DNA of 64,000 nucleotides from Deinococcales bacterium (GTDB lineage Bacteria; Deinococcota; Deinococci; Deinococcales; JAAFIG01), in the NCBI GenBank assembly GCA_025352125.1, contig JANXTZ010000024.1:43673-107672 (forward strand), read 5' to 3'. How positions within the stretch are numbered: the first letter of the stretch is position 1; each line of letters opens with the position of its first letter. The notes beneath the pieces were generated by a model. That model saw only the letters and a list, made by a program, of their open reading frames with translations. It ran no database searches and was not told where the DNA came from. Shown here one piece after another: positions 44,934 through 53,561 of this stretch. Made by a program: the position numbers and the translations under genes.

Positions 44934-46073
44934 TTACTGGCGTTTGCGAGGATCAACCGCATCGCGCAAACCATCGCCCAGGAAGTTCCAGCATAATACC
45001 GCCAAGACGATAAAGAATCCAGGAATGAGGACCCAAGGACGGTACTGAATGCTGGCAAAGCCGCCCTCTTGGGCAACGCTGATCATCAAACCCCAACTCG
45101 AGTAGGGTTCACGAATCCCGTACCCGAGAAAACTGAGTCCTGATTCGGTCAAAATTGCGCCTGGAATCGACAGAGATAAATTGACAATAAGCAGTGAAAA
45201 TGTGACTGGCAGCATGTGCTTGCCAATGATTCGCATTTCAGAAGCGCCAAGTGCCGTTGCTGCCTGAACAAAATCGACTTCACGAAGCGCCGAAATTTGA
45301 GAGCGTATCACTCGAGCAAGTCCGCCCCAACCAATGATACCGAGCACAAAAATAATGCCGTAAAAACTGACGACAGGATCAATATTTCGCGGAATCAGCG
45401 CGGAGAGCGACAGCAACAAAAACAAATCTGGAATTGCCGAAAGAATTTCAACAAAGCGCATGATGATATTGTCAATCCATCCGCCAAAAAACCCCGCCAG
45501 ACCACCCAAAAACAAGCCGAGAATAGTCGAAAGTGCCACCGAAAAAATACCTATCGTCAGTGAAATCTGAGCACCGTACCAAATACGGGTAAAAGTATCA
45601 CGACCAAAACCGTCCGTCCCCAAAATAAAAATATTTCCTGGCGCGTCAACACCAAACAAATGCACCGTCATGGGAATAAAACCAAACAATTGAAACGGTG
45701 ATTCTGGACGGTTGTGAAACAATTTAACAGGATATTTTGTACTGCGGTCCTCTTTATAACCCTCTTCAAAGGTATCGGGGTTGGTAAAACGCGTGGATTT
45801 GTAAACAAACGGCAAATTAAATTGCCCAGTCTCTGGATCAATCACATACACTCGAGTTGGTTGCTGAAATTTGGTGATGTCCGTGGTGCTGTACTCGGAA
45901 AGGCTGTACGGCGATATGAACGGCGCAAAAATCGCGCCAACGTACAACAATGCCAAAACCAAACCACCAAAAACAGCCAATTGATGCTTGCGAAACTGCT
46001 CCCAAACAACCTGCAATTGGGATTTGGATTTGGCAGTATCAAAATTTCTGGAAATACCCGATGCGAGTGCCAT
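44934..46073 (-). CDS. oppC: Oligopeptide ABC transporter permease OppC
   Basis: A 379-aa inner-membrane permease. After TM1 ([20 protein letters not shown]) there is an unusually long periplasmic insertion (residues ~55-140, including [20 protein letters not shown]). Then come [18 protein letters not shown] and five more TM helices with the EAA loop ([20 protein letters not shown]) that docks the ATPases. ATG 46073 lies just past the oppB stop (TGATATG). CTCGAG is sparse (3 copies). Confidence 0.93.
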   Translation of the reverse strand: MALASGISRNFDTAKSKSQLQVVWEQFRKHQLAVFGGLVLALLYVGAIFAPFISPYSLSEYSTTDITKFQQPTRVYVIDPETGQFNLPFVYKSTRFTNPDTFEEGYKEDRSTKYPVKLFHNRPESPFQLFGFIPMTVHLFGVDAPGNIFILGTDGFGRDTFTRIWYGAQISLTIGIFSVALSTILGLFLGGLAGFFGGWIDNIIMRFVEILSAIPDLFLLLSLSALIPRNIDPVVSFYGIIFVLGIIGWGGLARVIRSQISALREVDFVQAATALGASEMRIIGKHMLPVTFSLLIVNLSLSIPGAILTESGLSFLGYGIREPYSSWGLMISVAQEGGFASIQYRPWVLIPGFFIVLAVLCWNFLGDGLRDAVDPRKRQ

Positions 46074-46074
46074 A

Positions 46075-47058
46075 TCAGTAATACCTAATCCGTGGATCGA
46101 CTGCACCGAGCAAGAAGTCTGCCATTAAGTTTCCAATCACCAGCAAAACCAAAGTAATCGCGCCAATGCTGACATTGACGTAAATATCTTGCGAGAACAA
46201 CGCCTCGAGAAACACTGGGGTCAAACCGGGCCAGTTAAAAACCACCTCGACAAACCCCGCACCGCTGAAAATGGCGGGCAACAAACCCCCAATGTTCGCC
46301 ACAAAAGGCGTGATGGCATTTCGCAACGCGTGCTTGTAAATCACCACACGTTCTGAAAGTCCTTTCGCCCTGGCGGTGCGAACAAAATCTTGATTTAAAA
46401 ACTCGAGCATTTGTGCCCTGAAACCTCGAGACTCGGAGGCGATGCTGCGAAGCAACAGTGCAATCATTGGTGCAAGCGTATGCCATAAAACATTGAGCAC
46501 TTTGCCAATTGGTGAAAGCGTGTCGTAATATTCACTGGTCATGCCACCAACTGGAAACACTTTGGTATTTAACGCCCAGTTTAATTGGATGATTCCAAAA
46601 ATCAAGATTAACGCAAAGAAAAACGATGGAAAACCCAAGAAAAAATACGATACCAAGCTTATTGTCTTGTCTCCCAAACTGTATTGCCTTACAGCGCCAT
46701 AAATACCGATTGGAATGGCAATGAAGTACAGCAAAAACGTTGAACCAAAAACCAAAATCATGGAGTTAAAAACTTTGGGTCCAATTAAATCCCAAACGGG
46801 AACATTACTTTCAAAAGAAATTCCTAAATTTCCGGTGACAAAATTTTTGAGCCACAAACCATATTGCACAAAAACGGGTTTATCCAAACCAAATTGGCGT
46901 TCGATCCGTGCAATGGTTGCAGGTGTCGTCCGTGGATCGAGACGTTTTGCGTCCAAAAAATCACCTGGTGCGGCTTGAATGATCAAAAACGTAAGTAATG
47001 TTGCCCCTATAAAGACGGGGATCAAATTGACAAAACGTCTTAAAATGTAGGGAAGCAC
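46075..47058 (-). CDS. oppB: Oligopeptide ABC transporter permease OppB
   Basis: A 327-aa permease with six TM helices. It has the N-terminal YILRRFVNLIPVFIGATLLT, and the EAA loop FVRTARAKGLSERVVIYKHA (about residue 225), which contacts the OppD/F ATPases. GTG 47058 is preceded by GAGGAGG at good spacing. It follows oppA after a 97-bp gap containing a strong hairpin that may lower oppBCDF expression relative to oppA. Confidence 0.95.
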   Translation of the reverse strand: MLPYILRRFVNLIPVFIGATLLTFLIIQAAPGDFLDAKRLDPRTTPATIARIERQFGLDKPVFVQYGLWLKNFVTGNLGISFESNVPVWDLIGPKVFNSMILVFGSTFLLYFIAIPIGIYGAVRQYSLGDKTISLVSYFFLGFPSFFFALILIFGIIQLNWALNTKVFPVGGMTSEYYDTLSPIGKVLNVLWHTLAPMIALLLRSIASESRGFRAQMLEFLNQDFVRTARAKGLSERVVIYKHALRNAITPFVANIGGLLPAIFSGAGFVEVVFNWPGLTPVFLEALFSQDIYVNVSIGAITLVLLVIGNLMADFLLGAVDPRIRYY

Positions 47059-47082
47059 AACATCCTCCTCAATCTAATCTTG

Positions 47083-47113
47083 GCGAAACTCGAGCGATTG
47101 GCTCGAGTTTCGC
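47083..47113 (-). promoter_or_regulatory. Intercistronic hairpin between oppA and oppB
   Basis: A 13-bp perfect stem, GCGAAACTCGAGC (47083-47095) with GCTCGAGTTTCGC (47101-47113), 5-nt loop. On the transcribed (minus) strand no U-run follows it, so it is more likely a 3' stabiliser or partial attenuator of oppA mRNA than a full terminator. Both arms carry CTCGAG. Confidence 0.7.
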
Positions 47114-47155
47114 ACTTTTTTATTGTGGTTTATTCAAGAAATTTCTTAAAACTTA

Positions 47156-48901
47156 CTATTGCAACCAGGTGGTTTCCAGATTTCTTGGACCGTTAATCGA
47201 TGTCTGCAATGCTGTTGGATATTCACCCTTGATGTTCGAAGTCCATGAAAAGTGGACATTTGGTGAAACCAGGTAATCCCAGGCTTGATAGTTCGATTGC
47301 ACATTTTGAATTTGTTGTGCAATCGCGACGCGCTTTTTAAAGTCAAGTTCCTGCTTACCACGGGCGAATAAGGCAGTAACTTGAGTTTCCCAAGCTGCCA
47401 AGCATTTACCAGACTTATTGAATGAGTGCAAGTTTGTGCCGCAAGGTTCTACGTTATCGCCCAAGGGGTAAATACGTCCACCACCCGAAAGTCCAAGCAA
47501 AATAGCGTCAAACTTACGATCATCACCATCTGACAGAAGCAAGGTAACAAGTGTATTGAAATCAACAGGCTTAAAGTTGACTTTCACACCAGCTTTTTTT
47601 GCTTCGTCAGCGAAGATTTTTGCCAATTGCTCGCGTTGGTTATTTCCACTGTTGGTGGTCAAGTCAAATTCGGCAACTTTACCTGCTTTGTTAACCAAAT
47701 AACCATCACTGTTCTTCTTAGTAAAACCAGCTTTGGCAAGAAGTGCAGTTGCAGCTTCAACGTTGTAATCGAACTTTTTAAGGTCAGGTGAAACCCATTG
47801 GGTGAATGCAGCATAAACGCTCGAGTAGGCGGGTTGTGCCAAGCCACCATAAACAAGATCAACCATAGCCGCACGATTGGTCAGATGGCTCATGGCACGA
47901 CGGAAGTTGTCGTCGCGGAACATGGCTTGTTTGCTTGGGTTGCTCTTTTGGTTCCAGTTAAAGACAATCCATTGGCTCGAGGCTGCTGGTCCAACATTGG
48001 CACGCAAAACGGCTTTCAATTTGCCGCCATCGATTGCACCTTTCACTTGACGCAATTGATCGGCATTGGCTGGTGAAAATGCGTCAGTATCACCGTTAAG
48101 ATAGGAAGCCAAAGAGGCAGTGACATCTTTAACGATGGCAATAGTACGACCATCAAGGTATGGCAAGCTTTTCCCCGCAGAATTCTTGTTCCATTCACCA
48201 AAGTATTGATTGGCAACAAATTCGGCACGTTCCCCTGGTTTGTAGCTTTTGAATTTAAATGCGCCATCAGAAACGATTTGCTCGGCTGGTGTATTTAAAG
48301 TCCACATTGCTTTAATTCCAGCAGCACCTTTCGCAGCATAAACAGGCCCAAAAACATGGGTTGGGGCAGGTGAATATGCTAAAACCTCAATCGCATCGGC
48401 TACGACTGACGGTAAAATGGCTTGAATCGTATCAGCGTCGATTTTTTTAATTTTAATTGGCTTGTCATTGATAAAAAAACCATCATAGGCGTTTGCACCA
48501 ACATCTTCATCAGTATTAATTTTAAAAGCAGTGATGAAATCATCTGCGATGATTGGCTTACCATCTGACCATTTCATGCCTTTACGAAGATTCATGGTCC
48601 AAACAAGTTTATCTTTTGAAACAGTATAGCTTGAAGCCATGTAAGGAATGTATTCACCCGTTGAAGGATCATAGGCAAACATGCCACCTGCATCAGTGAT
48701 CACTTGTGGAATATTGCCCGATTCTGCTGCTGTAAATGGATTAAGCGTCTTGTAATCCGAAATGGTTGAGGTGCGGTACACACCACCCTCTTTGACTTCA
48801 GATGGTTTGCTTGACGACCAAGCATCAGGGTAAACGAATGTCTGCCCAAATGCCGAACCCGCCAGCATCAAGGCTGCGGTTGCCAGTATGGCTTTCTTCA
48901 T
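47156..48901 (-). CDS. oppA: Oligopeptide-binding protein OppA (SBP family 5)
   Basis: A 581-aa exported solute-binding protein. MKKAILATAALMLAGSAFGQ is the signal peptide. The SBP_bac_5 fold is seen in GGVYRTSTISDYKTLNPFTA, VWTMNLRKGMKWSDGKPIIADDF-type residues (read as WTMNLRKGMKWSDG and PIIADDF), and FRRAMSHLTNRAAMVDLVYG. It captures peptides for OppBCDF. ATG 48901 with GGAGG 6 nt upstream sets the start. Only two CTCGAG copies occur in 1.75 kb and base composition is more AT-rich than neighbours, either from high expression or a foreign origin. It has a clear promoter and upstream repeats. Confidence 0.95.
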   Translation of the reverse strand: MKKAILATAALMLAGSAFGQTFVYPDAWSSSKPSEVKEGGVYRTSTISDYKTLNPFTAAESGNIPQVITDAGGMFAYDPSTGEYIPYMASSYTVSKDKLVWTMNLRKGMKWSDGKPIIADDFITAFKINTDEDVGANAYDGFFINDKPIKIKKIDADTIQAILPSVVADAIEVLAYSPAPTHVFGPVYAAKGAAGIKAMWTLNTPAEQIVSDGAFKFKSYKPGERAEFVANQYFGEWNKNSAGKSLPYLDGRTIAIVKDVTASLASYLNGDTDAFSPANADQLRQVKGAIDGGKLKAVLRANVGPAASSQWIVFNWNQKSNPSKQAMFRDDNFRRAMSHLTNRAAMVDLVYGGLAQPAYSSVYAAFTQWVSPDLKKFDYNVEAATALLAKAGFTKKNSDGYLVNKAGKVAEFDLTTNSGNNQREQLAKIFADEAKKAGVKVNFKPVDFNTLVTLLLSDGDDRKFDAILLGLSGGGRIYPLGDNVEPCGTNLHSFNKSGKCLAAWETQVTALFARGKQELDFKKRVAIAQQIQNVQSNYQAWDYLVSPNVHFSWTSNIKGEYPTALQTSINGPRNLETTWLQ

Positions 48902-49207
48902 CCTAAACCTCCTCCGATATGCGCCGCCCTTGCGACCCGTGTCTCGAGCCGACTGGGATTGAACCCCAAAGAGTTTTGCTATCAAGGTTTAGACTAACAG
49001 CGAAAGTTGAACCAAGTCAAGCCATTTGGCTTAAGCCATTTTAACGATCCTGACGCTGTTTTTACGCATTTGGTGTCACACTACTGACACAGGTGCCAAA
49101 ATCGATGACACGAGCCAGAAATAAACCCATGCAAAACGCAACCTGACAACATGTCCACAAAAAACCTCGAGTCAGGCTCGAGGTTGGAAATTCATTTTGG
49201 GTTTAAT
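48902..49207 (-). promoter_or_regulatory. oppA promoter region with operator-like repeats
   Basis: The promoter is TTGACT-N18-TAGTCT on the minus strand (49015-49020 and 48991-48996). Just upstream, AAGCCATTT occurs twice as direct repeats (49019-49027 and 49033-49041), with GGCTT between forming inverted repeats. Farther out, GTGTCA-cactac-TGACAC (49073-49090) is a perfect inverted repeat. These are candidate operators for nutrient control of opp. No gene is seen in these 306 bp. Confidence 0.6.
49157..49185 (-). terminator. secG Rho-independent terminator
   Basis: On the minus strand AACCTCGAG pairs with CTCGAGGTT (49163-49171 with 49177-49185) and is followed by U6. Both arms are CTCGAG copies. 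Confidence 0.85.
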
Positions 49208-49456
49208 CTAAAGTTTGACTGTACTGAGCAAAAACGCCACAAACAAAAACGTAGCGCCGGTGTAAAGCGTTAAACGCACCAAGCCCCCAGTTTGCCCTCT
49301 GGCATTGAGCATTTCCGAGCCACCGCCACCACCCAAAGAGGTTGAAAGTCCGCCCTGCTTTGGTTCTTGCAAAAGCACCAAATACACCAGTGCGGCAGCA
49401 GAGATGAAAAAAACAATCAACAATGGAAAAAACAAAAAGGCTGGCAATGCAATCAT
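49208..49456 (-). CDS. secG: Preprotein translocase subunit SecG
   Basis: An 82-aa two-TM subunit of SecYEG. TM1 is FLFFPLLIVFFISAAALVYL, followed by the conserved VLLQEPKQGGLSTSLGGGGG cytosolic loop and TM2 LTLYTGATFLFVAFLLST. ATG 49456 has AAGGAG about 9 nt upstream; an ATG at 49477 lies too near the RBS. It lies 47 bp downstream of tRNA-Leu with no terminator between, so both are probably one transcript. Acts with SecDF (11.9 kb). Confidence 0.93.
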   Translation of the reverse strand: MIALPAFLFFPLLIVFFISAAALVYLVLLQEPKQGGLSTSLGGGGGSEMLNARGQTGGLVRLTLYTGATFLFVAFLLSTVKL

Positions 49457-49503
49457 GGGTGGTGCTCCTTCACACAAGAATCTGTGATGCTCGAGAAAAA
49501 CCT

Positions 49504-49585
49504 TGGTGCCGGGAGGGGGACTCGAACCCCCACGGTTTCCCGTCCGATTTTGAGTCGGGTGCGTCTACCATTCCGCCATCCCGGC
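49504..49585 (-). tRNA. tRNA-Leu(CAA)
   Basis: Full cloverleaf on the minus strand: acceptor GCCGGGA with TCCCGGC, long variable arm ACGG-GAAA-CCGT typical of class II Leu, anticodon loop CTCAAAA giving CAA, T-loop TTCGAGT and encoded 3' CCA. It reads UUG codons. It has its own promoter and is cotranscribed with secG downstream. Confidence 0.95.
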
Positions 49586-49600
49586 GTGGACAGCTCGAGA

Positions 49601-49629
49601 AATATATCAGCATTTGCGGTGTTGGTCAA
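49601..49629 (-). promoter_or_regulatory. tRNA-Leu-secG promoter
   Basis: TTGACC (49624-49629), an exact 17-bp spacer and TATATT (49601-49606) on the minus strand, 15 bp before the tRNA 5' end. This is one of the strongest promoter matches in the window. Confidence 0.85.
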
Positions 49630-49822
49630 GGCAAAAACCAAGTATGATTCGGGTGCAATTTCACAGCAAGCCAAAACCACGTCTCAGACACCATGTGAGG
49701 CTCAACACAAATGACCCATCCCGAGATTCAAAGATCATTGTTTCATTCTTAAAGTGGCAAGATTACCCAGACACTGACTTAAGAACTTCTTTGACCTTCA
49801 CGTTTCAACTTTGCGTAAACAT

Positions 49823-49828
49823 TAGACT
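49823..49828 (+). promoter_or_regulatory. -10 box of leaderless LEA2 lipoprotein promoter
   Basis: TAGACT, then 6 nt, then the ATG at 49835. Confidence 0.6.
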
Positions 49829-49834
49829 AAACCC

Positions 49835-50689
49835 ATGAAAAAAATCTTGATTACCGCCCTAAGCCTGCTCAGCCTGGCAGCTTGCGCCCCGTCGCAGGTC
49901 GTTCAAACCCCGCAATTTGAAATGCTCGAGGCTGGACTCTTAAAACTGAACCCACCAGGCTTGAACGGGGGCGCAGCCGAGGCAGTCATTCGGATTCAGA
50001 TGCAGGGACGCAACCCAAACCCGTTTGGTTTAAGGCTCGAGGAAATTCGGTTTGATTTGCTGCTCGAGGGAGCAAAAATCGCGGCTGGGGTTGCGCCAGG
50101 TTTTGAACTGAAGGCGTCTGGTGTTCCCACCAGATTTCCTGTCGATGTCGAGGTGCCGCTGGATTTAAACACTTTAAAAACCTTGAGCAGAATCGTGACT
50201 GGGCAACCGACCTCGTATCAGATGCTGGGCGGCTTCAGGGTCGATGCTGGGGTGCTTGGCAAGCCAAATTTTGGACCGTACACCTTGGCGCAGGGCACTT
50301 TTAAATCGCTAAGCTTGGCAAGCACACCACCGAGTTTTGCTTTTCGTCCCGACCTGACGCGTTTGACGGTTGGCTTGGGCGGAGCGGCGCTCGATCTGGG
50401 GTTTGAGGTCAAGAACCCAACACCGGTCGGTTTTAGGCTGGTTGCACCGCTCGGTTTGGTCGTCGGAGGGCAGACGGTTGCCAAAGCCGAGGCGGGCGGC
50501 ACGGTCCGTGCCAGAGAAACGGGTGTGATCTCGACGCGGTTTGCGATTGATCCACTGGCAGCCGCCAGAATTTTGGTCGGTGGCAAGTTTGATTTTCAGA
50601 TCAGCGGCGCTCCAACCCTGGAAGTCCCAGGAATTCAAAGCTTCGCATTTCCGGTCAGCGCACTTTTTGGTGGCACAGCACAGCGCTAA
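49835..50689 (+). CDS. LEA type 2 (WHy-domain) lipoprotein
   Basis: A 284-aa lipoprotein. MKKILITALSLLSLAAC ends in a lipobox. Two beta-sandwich WHy/LEA14 domains follow (residues ~30-145 and ~160-280), each with the IxxxNPNPFGLRLEEIRF / FEVKNPTPVGFRLVAP pattern. LEA2 proteins are linked to desiccation and stress in plants, and Deinococcus has several. A role in envelope protection is plausible but inferred. Leaderless start. Confidence 0.82.
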   Translation: MKKILITALSLLSLAACAPSQVVQTPQFEMLEAGLLKLNPPGLNGGAAEAVIRIQMQGRNPNPFGLRLEEIRFDLLLEGAKIAAGVAPGFELKASGVPTRFPVDVEVPLDLNTLKTLSRIVTGQPTSYQMLGGFRVDAGVLGKPNFGPYTLAQGTFKSLSLASTPPSFAFRPDLTRLTVGLGGAALDLGFEVKNPTPVGFRLVAPLGLVVGGQTVAKAEAGGTVRARETGVISTRFAIDPLAAARILVGGKFDFQISGAPTLEVPGIQSFAFPVSALFGGTAQR

Positions 50690-50750
50690 TCGACCGCAGA
50701 CAGCCTTAAACAACCATAGCGCCAATTACACCACAGACTGTCAGCACTTA

Positions 50751-50786
50751 CAGAAACCTAGAGCGCAAAAAGGCTCGAGGTTTCTG
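50751..50786. terminator. Bidirectional terminator candidate
   Basis: CAGAAACCT (50751-50759) pairs with AGGTTTCTG (50778-50786) between the convergent LEA2 and TPR genes, followed by a T-rich stretch. Confidence 0.6.
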
Positions 50787-50806
50787 ATTTCGTTTTCAAC
50801 GCACCA

Positions 50807-53332
50807 TTAAGGCGTTTGTATCGTTCCAGCCAAAGTTTGTGTTGCCACCATTTGGGCGAGTCGTTTCATTTTTTTGTTCCAAGCCAAAGTCTCGAGCAAC
50901 CAACCAACAAAATTAATCAGATACAAGCCCCCAATGCCTGCAATCACCCAGATTGAATAGGTTTTAAGATCGAGCATGGCGGGAACACTTGAGAGTCCCA
51001 GAATCTTTTGATCTGCCAGAATGCTTGGGACAAGGTCGGGTCGGTTAAAATAAATAATCAACAAACTGCTCGCCAGTGCCCAAGGAACCAGTAAAATAAT
51101 GCCCCAGACCTCATCCGCCAAACCCGAACCTGGCACGAGTAACGCCAGAAAATGATAGACAACGCTGCGCGACGCCACTTTGGCGCTGCGCATTCTTGGA
51201 ATCAGCAATGACAACAGATTCAACACCAAGATTCCCAAGATCAAAACCGCAACCGCCATCATTGCCCAGGTGGGCAAGCCAAATGGCAAGTTAATCAAAT
51301 AACCCCAAGGGTCTGAAACCATGCGCACAAACTCTAGCTCGAGCTTGCCCTGAGAGGCATCAACGATGTCTTTGGGTTCTGGAAATGCCAACATTGGGCT
51401 GTCACCAAAGACGGCTTTGTGAAAATCCAAACGATTTGAGCTGACGGTATTGGCACGAGAATTAAATCCAGCCTCGAGCAATGACGGTTGCAGTTGCAAT
51501 GCGGCTTGAAATTTTTGAGCGGCTTGGGCGTTGTCGCCGCGATCAAGCGCCAGAACCCCAAGGTTATTGAGCGCCATCGGATTGTTACCTGCTTTTTCGA
51601 GGTTTTGGGTGGCGCGGGGTTTGTCGCCGTCAAGAAGCGATGCCAAGCCGCGAATGGCATCAAAACCAGAGCCGGTGGGTTTGGTGGCAAACGAATTCCA
51701 AAATGTGATACCGCCCAAAGTCCCCAAATTGAACGCAGGATGACGCAGCGTCTCGAGCGCTCGGGTGCTCCAAGTCCAAGTGCCAAGCACACCGACCATT
51801 AAAGCCAGCAAAGTCACCAACACAATTTTTTCGGTTAAGGTCAGGTAAGCACTGAGGCTGTGGCGAAGTCGCAGAAGTGGTGATTTTCCCCAAGCGCCCA
51901 TCGCGCCGCCCACTGTTTTGAGGTCCCTGGATTGTTGCGGCGCGTATTTGGCTGCCAAAACCAACCAGAGCGCCACGAACGCCGCAATGAGTGCCAGCAA
52001 AGTACCAAGCGAAAAAATCACAATTTTCGAGACGCCAAAAGTGTAAGGCGTCCCCTGAGCAATTTCTTTTTGCAGGGCACGCCAAGGATCGCCCGAGCCA
52101 GCCGATTGCGTATCCAAAAAATTTGCCAATTCGAGAAACACGGTTTCGGACTGGTAAAACCTTGGCATGGTGTCATGCAAAAAAGCCATCCAGACCGTGG
52201 CACGTTGAATGTTCTGGTCTTGAAACAATGCCCGAGCGACGCCCAAAGGATTTCCGTAGGCTTCCATAGCCTGGCTCGAGACGGAAACGGCAGGGTCATA
52301 ACCGGCATTGCTGTAAGCCGCCCGCGCAAAACGCAAGGCTTGCTCGGCAAAGTCCCACTCTTTTAACCGCACAAACACGGCTGCCTCTCGAATGTAAACA
52401 AAAAATGGCACGGCGATGTTGGATGCCAACGAAAATGCTGCCTGCGCCTCCGGAAATTTGTTTAACGCCTTGAGCGCGGCGCCCTGATATATTTTGTAAA
52501 ACGGATTGGTCGGGTCCTGCGCTGCAAATTTTGCATTGAAGGTTTGCGAAACTTCGGGAAAACTGGGTTTGAGTTGATCGCCCTGAGAAGCCTTGGACGC
52601 GAAGCCTTCAAAGGTTTCGAGCAAAATGCCGTTGGGTTGATAGACTGGGCGCTCGAGAAGCGAAAAATTGGGTTGACCAGACAGGCGACGCATTGTGAAT
52701 GACTCCATCAGGGTTGAAATCGGTGTCAAAGTCCCATTGGGAATGCTGACATTGACCCGAACGTCGGTACCCTGAACCTCGAGGCTCGAAACCAAACCAG
52801 ACACCACAAACCGTTGAATGACCGTGCCCCTGCTCGGCTCGAGCTGCATGACACTTGCGCCGTCAGGCACAAAAATGTCTCGTCCAATCACAACAGGCTG
52901 GAGTTTGACCCCAGTCTTGGGATGCAGCCTGGCTGTCCAAGCCGGAGCGCCATTCAAACTGGCTTCCAAAGTGTCACCCTTGACGGTCAGCACTGGCACG
53001 GCGACTGGCGCAGGTGGCTCGAGTTTTAACTGCGCCCTCAATGTACCTGCGACTGCCGACATGCCCAGACGACTCGAGGCTTTGACGATCAAGACAAATT
53101 TCCCGTTTCCGTCGGCTTTCACGGTACTGGCTAAACTCGAGCCGTCCAATTTGGTGGGTTTGGGCGAGTTGAACGCAAGATTGACCGTCGAATTTGGCGC
53201 AAAACCTTCGGCTTGGATGGTCACTTTGCCGTCCAAAAGCGGCGGAAAGGGTTGCGCCGAGATTTTTTGAGCCGACACCGAGCCAACACCCATCAGCACC
53301 AAGGCTGCAAATCTTAAAAATTGATCTTTCAT
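50807..53332 (-). CDS. Large exported membrane protein with TPR repeats
   Basis: An 841-aa protein. The signal peptide is MKDQFLRFAALVLMGVGSVSA. The N-terminal ~220 residues are beta-rich (Ig/carrier-like). A TPR-like helical region spans ~270-430 (KIYQGAALKALNKFPEAQAAF). TM helices follow near 445-470 and 515-540. A second TPR is NNLGVLALDRGDNAQAAQKF (about 600). A four-helix C-terminal membrane part spans ~680-830. No family is recognised. AAAGGA before ATG 53332 sets the start. The 5' region carries a 10-bp inverted repeat at 53423-53464. Role unknown; envelope assembly is a guess. Confidence 0.68.
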   Translation of the reverse strand: MKDQFLRFAALVLMGVGSVSAQKISAQPFPPLLDGKVTIQAEGFAPNSTVNLAFNSPKPTKLDGSSLASTVKADGNGKFVLIVKASSRLGMSAVAGTLRAQLKLEPPAPVAVPVLTVKGDTLEASLNGAPAWTARLHPKTGVKLQPVVIGRDIFVPDGASVMQLEPSRGTVIQRFVVSGLVSSLEVQGTDVRVNVSIPNGTLTPISTLMESFTMRRLSGQPNFSLLERPVYQPNGILLETFEGFASKASQGDQLKPSFPEVSQTFNAKFAAQDPTNPFYKIYQGAALKALNKFPEAQAAFSLASNIAVPFFVYIREAAVFVRLKEWDFAEQALRFARAAYSNAGYDPAVSVSSQAMEAYGNPLGVARALFQDQNIQRATVWMAFLHDTMPRFYQSETVFLELANFLDTQSAGSGDPWRALQKEIAQGTPYTFGVSKIVIFSLGTLLALIAAFVALWLVLAAKYAPQQSRDLKTVGGAMGAWGKSPLLRLRHSLSAYLTLTEKIVLVTLLALMVGVLGTWTWSTRALETLRHPAFNLGTLGGITFWNSFATKPTGSGFDAIRGLASLLDGDKPRATQNLEKAGNNPMALNNLGVLALDRGDNAQAAQKFQAALQLQPSLLEAGFNSRANTVSSNRLDFHKAVFGDSPMLAFPEPKDIVDASQGKLELEFVRMVSDPWGYLINLPFGLPTWAMMAVAVLILGILVLNLLSLLIPRMRSAKVASRSVVYHFLALLVPGSGLADEVWGIILLVPWALASSLLIIYFNRPDLVPSILADQKILGLSSVPAMLDLKTYSIWVIAGIGGLYLINFVGWLLETLAWNKKMKRLAQMVATQTLAGTIQTP

Positions 53333-53422
53333 CCCGAGTCCTTTTCTGTGACGCGCCAACCCTTTTGCAAAGCTGCAAATACATTCACTTTACGTGGTCG
53401 GAACGGACGGGGTTCCCTGAAA

Positions 53423-53464
53423 AACAATGAAATTCAAGTGAAAGCCTGAAGCATTTTCATTGTT
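53423..53464. repeat. Inverted repeat between TPR gene and hisH
   Basis: AACAATGAAA (53423-53432) is perfectly inverted as TTTCATTGTT (53455-53464), with 22 bp between. It lies in the 229-bp divergent region. It could be an operator for either gene or an RNA hairpin. Confidence 0.5.
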
Positions 53465-53561
53465 CTTTCAACCACCTTAACACGTGCACAATGGAAGTCC
53501 CGTGAACATGCCGCAAAATTGGCGCTTGAAACTCGGTCAACCTCGGGTCATGATAAGAGCA

